Origin: Clostridia bacterium
Lineage (GTDB): Bacteria; Bacillota; Clostridia; Oscillospirales; Acutalibacteraceae
Length of the DNA stretch: 64,000 nucleotides
Direction: 5' to 3'
NCBI GenBank assembly: GCA_017442225.1
Contig: JAFSAR010000003.1
Location: 1-64,000, forward strand
Below the pieces are notes generated by a model, which did no database searches, was not told the DNA's origin, and was given only the letters and a program-made list of their open reading frames with translations. A program made the position numbers and the translations under genes. Below are positions 15,701 to 23,975 of this stretch, piece after piece (position 1 is the stretch's first letter; each line of letters begins with the position of its first letter).

Positions 15701-17155
15701 ATGTTTATTGGAAGAGAAGCAGAATTAAAGTTTCTTCAGGATAAATTTGATAATGAGAATGGTCAGCTTGTTGTTCTTTATGGCAGACGTCGTGTGGGCA
15801 AAACCGAAACATTAAGAGAGTTTTGCAAAGGAAAACAGCATGTGTTTTATTCCTGCACGCAAAGTACCGATAAAGTTCAGCTTTCCAAATTCTCAAAGCA
15901 TATTCTGAAAGAGGATATCCCTGCAAAGCAGTATATATCTGAGTTTGCAGATTGGGAGAGTGCTTTTCGTTCTGTTTTGGATTTTCCTTTTGGAGATCAA
16001 AAGAAACTGCTTATCATAGATGAGTTCCCATATATGTGTAAAGGAAATAAAAGCATCCCCTCTGTGCTGCAAAACCTTTGGGATGCTGAACTTAAAGATA
16101 AAAATGTAATGATTGTATTGTGCGGTAGCGCAATGAGTTTTATAGAGAAAGAATTACTTGCCGAAAAAAATCCGCTTTACGGAAGGGCGACAGGCATTTA
16201 TAAAATGACCGAGATGGGATTTTATGATGCGATTAAATTCTTTCCCAACTATTCAGATAATGATAAGGTGTTGGCATATTCCATACTTGGTGGTATTCCG
16301 CATTATCTTCGCCAGTTTAGTCCAAAGCTTTCATTAGCGGAGAATATTAAGAGAAATATCCTAACTAAAGGCTCTGTTCTATATAGTGAGGTTGATTTTT
16401 TACTTCATCAGGAGCTTCGTGAAACCCCTATATACAACTCAATTATTGAGGCGGTAGCCCTTGGCAATACAAAGCTTAATGACATCAGCCAAAAATCTCT
16501 TGTAGAGGACACGTCAAAAACAAGCGTATATCTTAAAAATCTTATCGAGCTTGGAATTGTTGAGCGTGAGTTTTCAGTTGATTCCAAAAGCAAGGAAAAA
16601 GCCAACTCAAACAGAGGCACTTATCGCTTGACCGATAATTTCTTTAGATTTTGGTATGCATTTGGTTTTACAAATTTTTCTCAGCTTGAAGACGGCGATG
16701 TAGACGGCGTTTACGATTATGTTATCGCACCGGCACTGCACGAGTTTGCATCCTTTACCTTTGAGGACGTGTGCAAAGAGTTTGTAAGAGAGATGCAGAA
16801 GAAAAATGAGCTGCCTTTCCGCTATTCAAAAATGGGCAGATGGACAGGAAAAACTACAGTGCGTGATAAGGATGCACCCAAAGGCATTAGAGTTGCTGAA
16901 ACCGAAATTGATATCCTCTGCACCGGAAAGGGCGGCAAGGAGTATTTGGTTGGTGAGTGTAAGTTCAAAAATACACCGTTCGATTATTCTGAGTATCTTG
17001 ATACAGTTACCAAACTGACACCACTTAAAGAGACTGCAAAATTTTATTACGCTCTTTTCTCTGAATCAGGGTTTGATAGCAAGGTTGTATCAGAGGCAGA
17101 TAATAACGACAATATTACGCTCTATAATCTAAATCAAATCGTAAATTACAAATAA
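15701..17155 (+). CDS. AAA ATPase with C-terminal DUF234 / nuclease-like domain
   Basis: Walker A is VVLYGRRRVGKTE (Gly28-Thr35 region) and Walker B KLLIIDEFPY (102-111), with sensor-like LCGSAMSFIEKE, a winged-helix middle (KTSVYLKNLIELGIVERE) and FRFWYAF, the usual layout of archaeal-type ATPases with a DUF234 tail. The last 100 residues carry RVAETEIDILCTGKGG and EYLVGECKF, which fits the E/D-x-E/C-K core of PD-(D/E)XK nuclease-like folds. The role of this family is unclear; it is frequent in the mobile parts of anaerobe genomes. It lies between the recombinase and the sigG fragment, so it may be element cargo. Confidence 0.88.
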   Translation: MFIGREAELKFLQDKFDNENGQLVVLYGRRRVGKTETLREFCKGKQHVFYSCTQSTDKVQLSKFSKHILKEDIPAKQYISEFADWESAFRSVLDFPFGDQKKLLIIDEFPYMCKGNKSIPSVLQNLWDAELKDKNVMIVLCGSAMSFIEKELLAEKNPLYGRATGIYKMTEMGFYDAIKFFPNYSDNDKVLAYSILGGIPHYLRQFSPKLSLAENIKRNILTKGSVLYSEVDFLLHQELRETPIYNSIIEAVALGNTKLNDISQKSLVEDTSKTSVYLKNLIELGIVEREFSVDSKSKEKANSNRGTYRLTDNFFRFWYAFGFTNFSQLEDGDVDGVYDYVIAPALHEFASFTFEDVCKEFVREMQKKNELPFRYSKMGRWTGKTTVRDKDAPKGIRVAETEIDILCTGKGGKEYLVGECKFKNTPFDYSEYLDTVTKLTPLKETAKFYYALFSESGFDSKVVSEADNNDNITLYNLNQIVNYK

Positions 17156-17235
17156 CAAGCAATTTACAGTTATTGTCAGTTGACCGAAAACGCTATAAAA
17201 AGTATAATATTAAGTAGATAATTTATAAGACATTA

Positions 17236-17261
17236 AGAGGATGGATAAAAGTTCATCCTCT
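17236..17261 (+). terminator. Perfect hairpin before the sigG fragment
   Basis: AGAGGATG (17236-17243) and CATCCTCT (17254-17261) form an eight-base stem; the downstream T run is short and delayed. It lies between the ATPase stop and the sigG junction and may be a terminator or part of the att region. Confidence 0.5.
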
Positions 17262-17298
17262 ATGTATATTACTTTTTCGCCATTCTATAACCATTCCA

Positions 17299-17775
17299 AT
17301 GATTATAGGTGAGATAAGGCGCTACCTGCGTGACAACAACTCAATCCGTGTCAGCCGCTCCATAAAGGACACCGCCTATCGCGCAATGCAGGTAAAAGAA
17401 GCGCTTATAAACAAAAACCAAAAAGAGCCAACCGTGAGCGAAATAGCAAAAGAATTAGGACTGCCTCGCGAGGATGTGGTAATTGCGCTTGAGAGCATAG
17501 TTGACCCGATATCACTATACGAGCCTGTTTTTTCGGACGGCGGTGACACCATATATGTGCTCGACCAGGTTGGCGATAAAAACGATGATAAAAATTGGCT
17601 GGACGAAATATGTATAAAAGAGGCAATAAAGGCTCTCTCCGACCGCGAAAAAAAGATACTGACCCTGCGCTTTATGCAAGGCAAAACCCAGATGGAAGTG
17701 TCGGAAGAAATAGGCATAAGTCAGGCGCAAGTATCTCGCCTTGAAAAATACGCGCTAAAAAAGATAAAATCGTAA
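17299..17775 (+). pseudogene. sigG: 3' fragment of sporulation sigma factor SigG
   Basis: The frame gives MIIGEIRRYLRDNNSIRVSR then regions 3 and 4 (EPTVSEIAKELGLPREDVVI; PISLYEPVFSDGGDTIYVLD; KTQMEVSEEIGISQAQVSRL). This equals the last ~155 residues of SigG (about 257 residues in full); region 2, which binds core polymerase and the -10 element, is missing. The first Met is the internal Met of the conserved VPMIIGEIRR stretch, not a true start, and no ribosome binding site precedes it. The upstream codons read T-I-P and then lose similarity, so the junction is near 17290. The 5' part is not in the window. SigG normally drives late forespore genes. Confidence 0.88.
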
Positions 17776-17794
17776 TTTTAAAAGATTTATTTAA

Positions 17795-17828
17795 AAAAAC
17801 AAGGACAATACTCTGCCCTTGTTTTTTT
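17795..17828. terminator. Bidirectional terminator between sigG fragment and membrane gene
   Basis: AAAAACAAGG (17795-17804) and CCTTGTTTTT (17817-17826), with A and T runs on both sides, serve the two convergent units. Confidence 0.85.
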
Positions 17829-18540
17829 ATTTTATTACTTTTATGTTTTTTAAAAAAACTACTGTAGGCATAACCAAAAATATTACGACAATGGGTATCA
17901 GAAATAAACCCGCGCTAACTAACTCTTTATATATCGTTTCAACGAAATCATTATAGTGAAAAAACTCTGCAATAGCAAAATACACCATATAAAACACAAG
18001 AAAAAATCCTCCGATAAAAGTCATTGATAACAAAACATCAAATAAAATACCCACGAAAGACTTTTGTTCTTTTCGAAATCTCACATAAGCATACATTAAA
18101 CCGCAAAAGATTAATAAAGATAATGCCATAAAGATTATACTTGCGGGATACATTATTGGATGATTTTCGGGAGTTGTCAGAAAATGACACCCAAAAACAA
18201 ACATAAATATGCTGAATAATGCAAAACCCAGATCTACCGAAATATACATAGCGATAACCGTTGTTTTAATATGGCAATGCTTTTTTACCGCACCATTAAA
18301 TATCAAACCGATTATACCGCACACAAAGGCGCCTACACCAAAAATTTTAAATGCTTCTATACCAAATTCTGCGGCATCACAAATCACATAATATTCATCA
18401 TATTCATCGCTAATAGGACCTTCTACATCACCCAGAAACAGACAATTACTCCACTTTGCTATAGCTGGTAGCGTAAAACCTATTGCAAAAAGCAATATTC
18501 CAATAAATGTAAAAACCAAAAGCGCTTTTTTTACATTCAT
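17827..18540 (-). CDS. Hypothetical membrane protein
   Basis: The 237-residue protein has about six hydrophobic segments, beginning with a signal-anchor (MNVKKALLVFTFIGILLFAI) and a short acidic outer loop (GDVEGPISDEYDEYYVICDA). I do not recognise a family. ATG 18540 is preferred, because GTAGGTG just upstream is its ribosome binding site; a TTG at 18555 would overlap the previous gene. It is the last gene of a four-gene minus-strand cluster with a DUF4153-type protein, an HTH regulator and a DUF2975 protein. Confidence 0.75.
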   Translation of the reverse strand: MNVKKALLVFTFIGILLFAIGFTLPAIAKWSNCLFLGDVEGPISDEYDEYYVICDAAEFGIEAFKIFGVGAFVCGIIGLIFNGAVKKHCHIKTTVIAMYISVDLGFALFSIFMFVFGCHFLTTPENHPIMYPASIIFMALSLLIFCGLMYAYVRFRKEQKSFVGILFDVLLSMTFIGGFFLVFYMVYFAIAEFFHYNDFVETIYKELVSAGLFLIPIVVIFLVMPTVVFLKNIKVIK

Positions 18541-18548
18541 ATAAACAC

Positions 18549-20198
18549 CTACCAATAATATTCTTGCTTTTTACTGCAACAGTAGTTACTAAATTCGGGA
18601 TTTTTCTCTAAAAACTTATACAGCGAATCATATGCGCGCGATTTTGGTATACTGAAATATGAAAAGCCCTTGTGCTTTTGATTGTTTTGTCTTATTGTCT
18701 GGGCATCAAAGCCTTCGGCATAGTGCATATCCTTAAAATAATCTTGCATATATGCCTGCGCCAAATACTCCTGTGCCTGCAAGGCATAGGTTTTATTTTT
18801 GCTGTAAGCAAGCTTTACTACATAGGGAATTCCTTCATCACCAAGATTATAGAGCGTTTCAATATCTATTGTGTCAAGTCTTCCCTCTTTATAGCTTTCG
18901 TAATTATAGCGCGCACAAACAGCGTTCACATTAGCAGTGCCAAGCAGCAAAACAGCTATTCCTGCGGTAATGAGAGCCGTTTTTACAATGTTGATTTTAT
19001 TGACATATATCCTTAAGATAACAGCAATAAAAACCACCGCCAAAAAAATCATAAACGCGCTTGTAGTAACCCTTAAAACCGTCATACCAAGCTCATTTAT
19101 GTAAAGCGCCATTTTGGATATTGCGGTTGCAATAATTATAAGAGTAAATACCGATATAAATGTAGCCGTCATCCTTATTCCTACATTCACCTTGCCGTTT
19201 TGCTTTTTTGCGAGCAACATACTTAAAAATACTACTCCTAAATTTATTACGGCTATAATACACATCTCAAAAAAGCCCTTGCGCGCATATTCGGCATATG
19301 TAATTTTATCATTTGGCAGAAAGCCGCTGAAAGCACTGAAAAAATACGCAAGCTGTGAAAAAAGGTAAAGCAGATAGCAAAGCGCTATTGCCGACAAAAA
19401 TGAAATTATGCATACACTTTCAATTCCCTTGAATTGTGATTCCCTTGTTTTTGCGGTGCGATTATATTTAAGTGAAAAACCGTACGAAATAACAAACATA
19501 GAAATAATCGCGCCAAACACTACCTTTAAAACGGTTAAAAACGCATTACCCGAATTACTGAAAATACTGCTCATCATACCGCTGAAGGCATCATCGGACG
19601 AAATAAGCAACGGTACTACAATAATAAGTACAGGTATTGCACAAAGCAGTCCAAGCATTACCTTGCCGACTACCTTTTTCTCACCCTTACTTGTGAGTAA
19701 TAACGATTTTAATGAAACTCCGATATTACCAACCGTAGATAACGCTTTATAAATCACACTTGCGGTTTGGCGATTGCCGTTCTGGTTGCCGTTTACAACA
19801 CCGTCAAAGAAAACAAGTGACAGCAAAAAGCTTACAACAACGGCAAAAAAACGCACGCTGCCATTGGTAGTGCATATAAATACAGCAGAATTGGCAATAC
19901 CTAATAAACCAAATATAATAGGTAAAATGCCGACCTTTTTGTTATGTATAAAATAGACACCAAACAGTATAATCATAAACACTGTTGACAACAAATATCC
20001 AAACGAAAAACCGCCGAATATACCAAACACAGCGCTAAAAACACTCGCAGCCAACGCGCACAAAGCAAAGGTAGTGTCACGCTTACCAAGTTCAAAAAGC
20101 GGCTTTAACACAGGCGTATTCGAACAGCCAAGCACTATTTCCTCGTTTTGTTGCTCAATTTGTTCTTGTATGACATTTTCGTTTTCAATATTATCCAT
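18549..20198 (-). CDS. DUF4153/DUF4173-type multi-spanning membrane protein
   Basis: This large protein (549 residues) has an acidic soluble N-terminus (about 30 residues), about twelve hydrophobic segments and a soluble C-terminal tail. The stretch YAEYARKGFFEMCIIAVINL is the typical core of DUF4153/DUF4173 proteins, whose function is not established. ATG 20198 follows AGGAGG (20208-20213); a TTG at 20201 is also in frame. The HTH gene ends four bases before, so both are probably co-transcribed. Confidence 0.78.
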   Translation of the reverse strand: MDNIENENVIQEQIEQQNEEIVLGCSNTPVLKPLFELGKRDTTFALCALAASVFSAVFGIFGGFSFGYLLSTVFMIILFGVYFIHNKKVGILPIIFGLLGIANSAVFICTTNGSVRFFAVVVSFLLSLVFFDGVVNGNQNGNRQTASVIYKALSTVGNIGVSLKSLLLTSKGEKKVVGKVMLGLLCAIPVLIIVVPLLISSDDAFSGMMSSIFSNSGNAFLTVLKVVFGAIISMFVISYGFSLKYNRTAKTRESQFKGIESVCIISFLSAIALCYLLYLFSQLAYFFSAFSGFLPNDKITYAEYARKGFFEMCIIAVINLGVVFLSMLLAKKQNGKVNVGIRMTATFISVFTLIIIATAISKMALYINELGMTVLRVTTSAFMIFLAVVFIAVILRIYVNKINIVKTALITAGIAVLLLGTANVNAVCARYNYESYKEGRLDTIDIETLYNLGDEGIPYVVKLAYSKNKTYALQAQEYLAQAYMQDYFKDMHYAEGFDAQTIRQNNQKHKGFSYFSIPKSRAYDSLYKFLEKNPEFSNYCCSKKQEYYW

Positions 20199-20202
20199 CA
20201 AA

Positions 20203-20409
20203 TTAATCCTCCTTTGAATATTTGATTATATCCCCAGGTTGACAGTCAAGCTCCTTACAAATTGCCTCAAGCGTTGAAAAGCGTATCGCCTTTGCCTTAC
20301 CTGTTTTAAGAATAGAAAGGTTAGCAGGCGTAATACCTATTCTTTCAGACAATTCCAGCGAGGTCATTTTGCGTATTGCAAGCATTACGTCTAAATCAAT
20401 TTCAATCAT
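20203..20409 (-). CDS. Small Xre/YozG-like HTH regulator
   Basis: The 68-residue protein is a single Cro/C1-type helix-turn-helix (MTSLELSERIGITPANLSIL, then CKELDCQPGDIIKY). Stand-alone regulators of this kind are usually paired with DUF2975 membrane proteins, as here. A 19-base perfect palindrome in the promoter region (20959-20977) is a candidate operator. Confidence 0.92.
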   Translation of the reverse strand: MIEIDLDVMLAIRKMTSLELSERIGITPANLSILKTGKAKAIRFSTLEAICKELDCQPGDIIKYSKED

Positions 20410-20422
20410 TTTTATACCCCGC

Positions 20423-20890
20423 TTATATTGTTAATTCGTTCTCGACGTTAATCTCTACCGCGTTTTGCATAACATTTTTAACTATGCGAAGCATCAAACC
20501 CACAAAAGCCGCGGCGACTGCCACAAATAAAAACGGAATATAAAACACACCGCCCACAAGGGTTATAAATGATACTGCAAAACAACACCACGAAATACGG
20601 CGAAGATATTTTACGTTGCTATCTATAAATATTTCATCTTTTTTAATGTTAAAAAGCAGCTTTAAAAGGCTGTAAAGCGTGATATATGCAAAAACCGAAC
20701 ACGGATAAAAGCAAGAGGCAAATAAGGTTGACATATTACGCATCGCCTCACCGTTTTCCGCCCAACCGCGATAAACGGTAAACCAAGTTTTTACAAACCA
20801 AGGACCTATAAACAGCGCCGCTGTGAGTATGCCCACAAATACAAAGCACACCACTATTGACAATGTTACCGAGCGTTTTCTATTCCACAT
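20423..20890 (-). CDS. DUF2975 membrane protein
   Basis: The 155-residue protein has four hydrophobic segments and fits the DUF2975 family by length, topology and its partner HTH gene 13 bases downstream. ATG 20890 follows GGAGG (20899-20903); an upstream in-frame ATG (20911) overlaps the ribosome binding site and is less likely. Function unknown; the pair is thought to be a membrane-linked regulatory unit. Confidence 0.8.
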   Translation of the reverse strand: MWNRKRSVTLSIVVCFVFVGILTAALFIGPWFVKTWFTVYRGWAENGEAMRNMSTLFASCFYPCSVFAYITLYSLLKLLFNIKKDEIFIDSNVKYLRRISWCCFAVSFITLVGGVFYIPFLFVAVAAAFVGLMLRIVKNVMQNAVEINVENELTI

Positions 20891-20958
20891 AAAAATTACC
20901 TCCAAAACCATTTTCTAACTGTAATATACCACATAAATTATCGTTTGTCAATAATTTT

Positions 20959-20977
20959 ATTATCGAAATTCGATAAT
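20959..20977. promoter_or_regulatory. Perfect 19-base palindrome, likely operator
   Basis: ATTATCGAA-A-TTCGATAAT has nine-base perfect arms and lies about 70 bases upstream of the DUF2975 start; a second half-site ATTATCG lies near 20938-20944. A role as binding site of the HTH protein is inferred. Further out, GTTCGCG-GAA-CGCGAAC (20993-21009) is another perfect inverted repeat. Confidence 0.55.
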
Positions 20978-21050
20978 TTTTGTGTTTTATCCGTTCGCGG
21001 AACGCGAACACCTTTCCTCTTCCCTATTACCTATTACTTCTTACCTAAAG

Positions 21051-21082
21051 AAAAACTCCCCGACAACAGTCGGGGAGTTTTT
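21051..21082. terminator. Intrinsic hairpin in 21.0-21.2 kb intergenic region
   Basis: ACTCCCCGAC-AACA-GTCGGGGAGT (21055-21078) with A and T runs on either side. It ends transcription of the minus-strand DegV unit and can act both ways. Confidence 0.9.
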
Positions 21083-21183
21083 ATATATTAAAGGGGCAAT
21101 AATCGGTGATTTTGAAGATAGCAAATTGCTACCGCCGATAAAGCAGGATATCCTTTCGCGCCCCTGCTTTATTCTATGCAATT

Positions 21184-22041
21184 TTATTTAATTGGTGACT
21201 TACGAATAAACAGCACGCCCAATGTATTTGCGCCGCAATGAGATGATATGGTACAACCTGCGCGTGTTAAGAACACTTCTTTAAAAATGCCCTTTGACTT
21301 AACCTGTTCCACCACGGCGTTTACGATTTCGCTGTCACAGCCTGCGTGTGTTACAAAAACTCGTCTATTATCTATATCGTCGATATTTTGAAGTCTTTCG
21401 TCTACATATTCCGAAAGCACTCTACCATAAACACCGCGATATTTTTTGCCGACGCCCATACTGCCATCCTTAACCTCGATACAAGGCTTCAGTTTAAGCA
21501 AATTGGCGCCCATCATAGCAAGAGCCGAACAACGTCCGCCCTTGTGCAGATACTCAAGACTGTCAATAACAAAAGACGCGTCAACGTAAGGAATCAGTTT
21601 TTCAAGCTCGGCAACAATATCGCCCGCTTCCATACCGCTTTTTGCCATTTCAGCAGCTGATACAACCAAAAGTCCGCCGCCTGTTGACAAATTTTTACTG
21701 TCTATTACATAAACATTTTCAAATTCTGCCGCAGCAAGACAAGCGTTGCTATAGGTAGAGGACATCGTTGAGCTGATTGTAAAGTGAATTACAGCATCAC
21801 CGTCTTTTGTAAGGTCGGTAAAATAATCAATACACTCGCCAACATTAGCCGCAGTTGTTTTGGGCAGTTCACCTGTCTTTGCATGATGAGCGTAAATATC
21901 ATCAGGATTAATATCGATACCGTCACGGTAAACCTTGTCGCCCAAGGTAACTCCAAGGGGAATAATTCTTACATCATATCTTTCTTTAAGCTCGGCACTT
22001 AAATCACACGTGCTGTCGCTTGATATTATAATTTTAGACAT
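21184..22041 (-). CDS. DegV family fatty-acid-binding protein
   Basis: The start MSKIIISSDSTCDLSAEL and the motifs HFTISSTMSSTYSNA, VIDSKNLSTGGGLLV and IDSLEYLHKGGRCS are diagnostic of DegV (286 residues, normal length). DegV/FakB proteins hold a fatty acid and can present it to a FakA kinase. ATG 22041 is chosen since GGAGG lies six bases upstream. It is co-directional with the GH13 and glgP genes. Confidence 0.93.
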   Translation of the reverse strand: MSKIIISSDSTCDLSAELKERYDVRIIPLGVTLGDKVYRDGIDINPDDIYAHHAKTGELPKTTAANVGECIDYFTDLTKDGDAVIHFTISSTMSSTYSNACLAAAEFENVYVIDSKNLSTGGGLLVVSAAEMAKSGMEAGDIVAELEKLIPYVDASFVIDSLEYLHKGGRCSALAMMGANLLKLKPCIEVKDGSMGVGKKYRGVYGRVLSEYVDERLQNIDDIDNRRVFVTHAGCDSEIVNAVVEQVKSKGIFKEVFLTRAGCTISSHCGANTLGVLFIRKSPIK

Positions 22042-22110
22042 ATTCATCCTCCGAAACATTTTATTTCAAATGCATTATATCATCTTTTTTAAAAGAAAAC
22101 AACATAAATT

Positions 22111-23967
22111 TTATACACAAATTATAGTGTACTCATATTCGCACAATGTAACCTCGCCATCTTTTGCTAAAACACCAAAAATATTTTTGCTGTTTATAAA
22201 CTCATCGGGAACGGTTATATTAACCATATCCGTGCCGCGATTTACAGCAATAAACGCACTGCCCTTTGTATTTTTACGAGTGTAGGCAATAACATTATCG
22301 TCGGTGTAAATGGTATAAAAATCACCGTCGGTAAAGGCTTTGCAATCTTTTCGCGCCATACCCAAAGCTTTATAAAACTCTAAAAGGCTTAAATCCTCAC
22401 AGTCCCACGGGTAAGTAGCGCGACAAAACGGGTCGCCAAAGCCCTCTACACCTGCCTCGTCACCGTAAAACAGTGACGGTACACCCGGTAAAGTATATTG
22501 AATAACAGCCGCCGCTTTAAGCCGCTTTACACCGCACTCATATTCAAAATCTGAAAGTTTTTGATGTGATTGCCAAGCGCGATCGCCAACAAAACTGTCA
22601 GTTTTACCAAGCACCGTGAGCACACGCGCGGTATCGTGTGTTCCCAAATGATTCATGAGCGTATGAACCGAACACTTCGGATAATTTTCAAGCACCGTAT
22701 GCACTGTTTCGCTAAGCACATCACCGCCGCCGTATTTTATGAAATTCAAGATTGCATTGGCAAAGGGATAGTTCATAACACTGTCAAGCTGACCGCCTCT
22801 TAAAAACTTACGTCGCGCGCCATAGCTTATTTTATTGCTTGCATCTTCCCATACCTCACCCAATATATATGCGTCTTTGTTTTCATCCTTTACGGCAGTA
22901 CGTACTTTGTCTAAAAATTTATCAGGCAGTTCATCGGCAACATCAAGCCGCCAGCCGCTGATACCTATTTTTAAATACTTTCGCAAAATACCGTTTTTAC
23001 CTGTGATATATTCGGTGAAAGCCTCGTTATCCTCGTTGGTTTCAGGCAGAGTTTTAATACCCCACCAAGCATCGTATCCGTGGGGATAATCATAAAACTT
23101 AAACCACTGACGGTATGGCGAATTATAATCGCGGTACGCACCTCCGTCGCCGTATCTGCCTGTGCGGTTAAAATAGATGCTGTCGTCACCCGTGTGTGAG
23201 AAAACACCATCAAGAATAATCCGAATGCCCTGTTTTTTAGCGGCTTCGCAAAGATTTTTCAAATCGTCCTCGTCGCCTAAAAGTGAGTCAATTTTCTCAT
23301 AATTCGCAGTGTTATAACGATGATTGGAATGAGCTTCAAATATAGGATTTAAATATATACAGCTTACACCCAAATCGGCAAGATACGACAATTTTTGTTC
23401 TATACCTTTTAGGTCGCCGCCGTAATAATCGTTACCAAGCGAGCATGCGCCGATATTTTGACGATATTCGGGTGTCTTGCCCCAATCCTGACACACAAAG
23501 CGGTCAGTAGGTACGTTTTGTTTCGGCTCGCCTGAATTATAAAAGCGGTCAGGAAAGATCTGATAAATTATACCGCCCATAAGCCATGTGGGTGTAGTGA
23601 AATCTTTATCGTATACGGTAAGTTGAAAACGCTCGCCACACTGCTGTGACACAACGCCCAAGGAATGATCACTTTTTACTACATAAAATTCACCGTGGGC
23701 GCTTGTATAGCGAAAATCATACCAATAAAGTCCCTCATCGAGTGTTAATTCACATTCATAAAAACGGTAGTCACAAAGCCACTCGCCAGCGCTCATCGTT
23801 ACTTCACAAAGTGAATTATCGCTGTCGTTTACTATACGTAAGAAGGCAGTATCTACACACGCGTCTTTATGCAACAATAGCCGTATCCACAGGCTTTCAC
23901 CTGCGGGTACGGCTCCAAGACTTGAACGGTATAAACTGTTTCGCGAGTCATAGGGATAATAATTCAT
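22111..23967 (-). CDS. GH13 alpha-glucosidase (neopullulanase/cyclomaltodextrinase-like)
   Basis: The protein has an N-terminal carbohydrate-binding beta domain (about 1-120) and the GH13 barrel: IYQIFPDRF (133-142), DGVFSHTG (253-260), GWRLDVADE with nucleophile Asp342, ILGEVWEDA with acid/base Glu371, and LGTHDTAR with Asp445. This layout is that of neopullulanase-type enzymes that open alpha-glucans or cyclodextrins. No signal peptide is present, so it acts in the cytoplasm, consistent with glycogen or imported maltodextrin. It starts eight bases after glgP ends; the two act together on alpha-glucan. Its ribosome binding site is weak (AAGTGAAG), suggesting coupling. Confidence 0.93.
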   Translation of the reverse strand: MNYYPYDSRNSLYRSSLGAVPAGESLWIRLLLHKDACVDTAFLRIVNDSDNSLCEVTMSAGEWLCDYRFYECELTLDEGLYWYDFRYTSAHGEFYVVKSDHSLGVVSQQCGERFQLTVYDKDFTTPTWLMGGIIYQIFPDRFYNSGEPKQNVPTDRFVCQDWGKTPEYRQNIGACSLGNDYYGGDLKGIEQKLSYLADLGVSCIYLNPIFEAHSNHRYNTANYEKIDSLLGDEDDLKNLCEAAKKQGIRIILDGVFSHTGDDSIYFNRTGRYGDGGAYRDYNSPYRQWFKFYDYPHGYDAWWGIKTLPETNEDNEAFTEYITGKNGILRKYLKIGISGWRLDVADELPDKFLDKVRTAVKDENKDAYILGEVWEDASNKISYGARRKFLRGGQLDSVMNYPFANAILNFIKYGGGDVLSETVHTVLENYPKCSVHTLMNHLGTHDTARVLTVLGKTDSFVGDRAWQSHQKLSDFEYECGVKRLKAAAVIQYTLPGVPSLFYGDEAGVEGFGDPFCRATYPWDCEDLSLLEFYKALGMARKDCKAFTDGDFYTIYTDDNVIAYTRKNTKGSAFIAVNRGTDMVNITVPDEFINSKNIFGVLAKDGEVTLCEYEYTIICV

Positions 23968-23975
23968 ATCTTTTT

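Noticed and set aside
17299..17775. A complete small sigma factor of 158 residues
   Set aside because: Region 2 is missing, there is no ribosome binding site, and the first Met is internal to a conserved SigG stretch, so it is a fragment.
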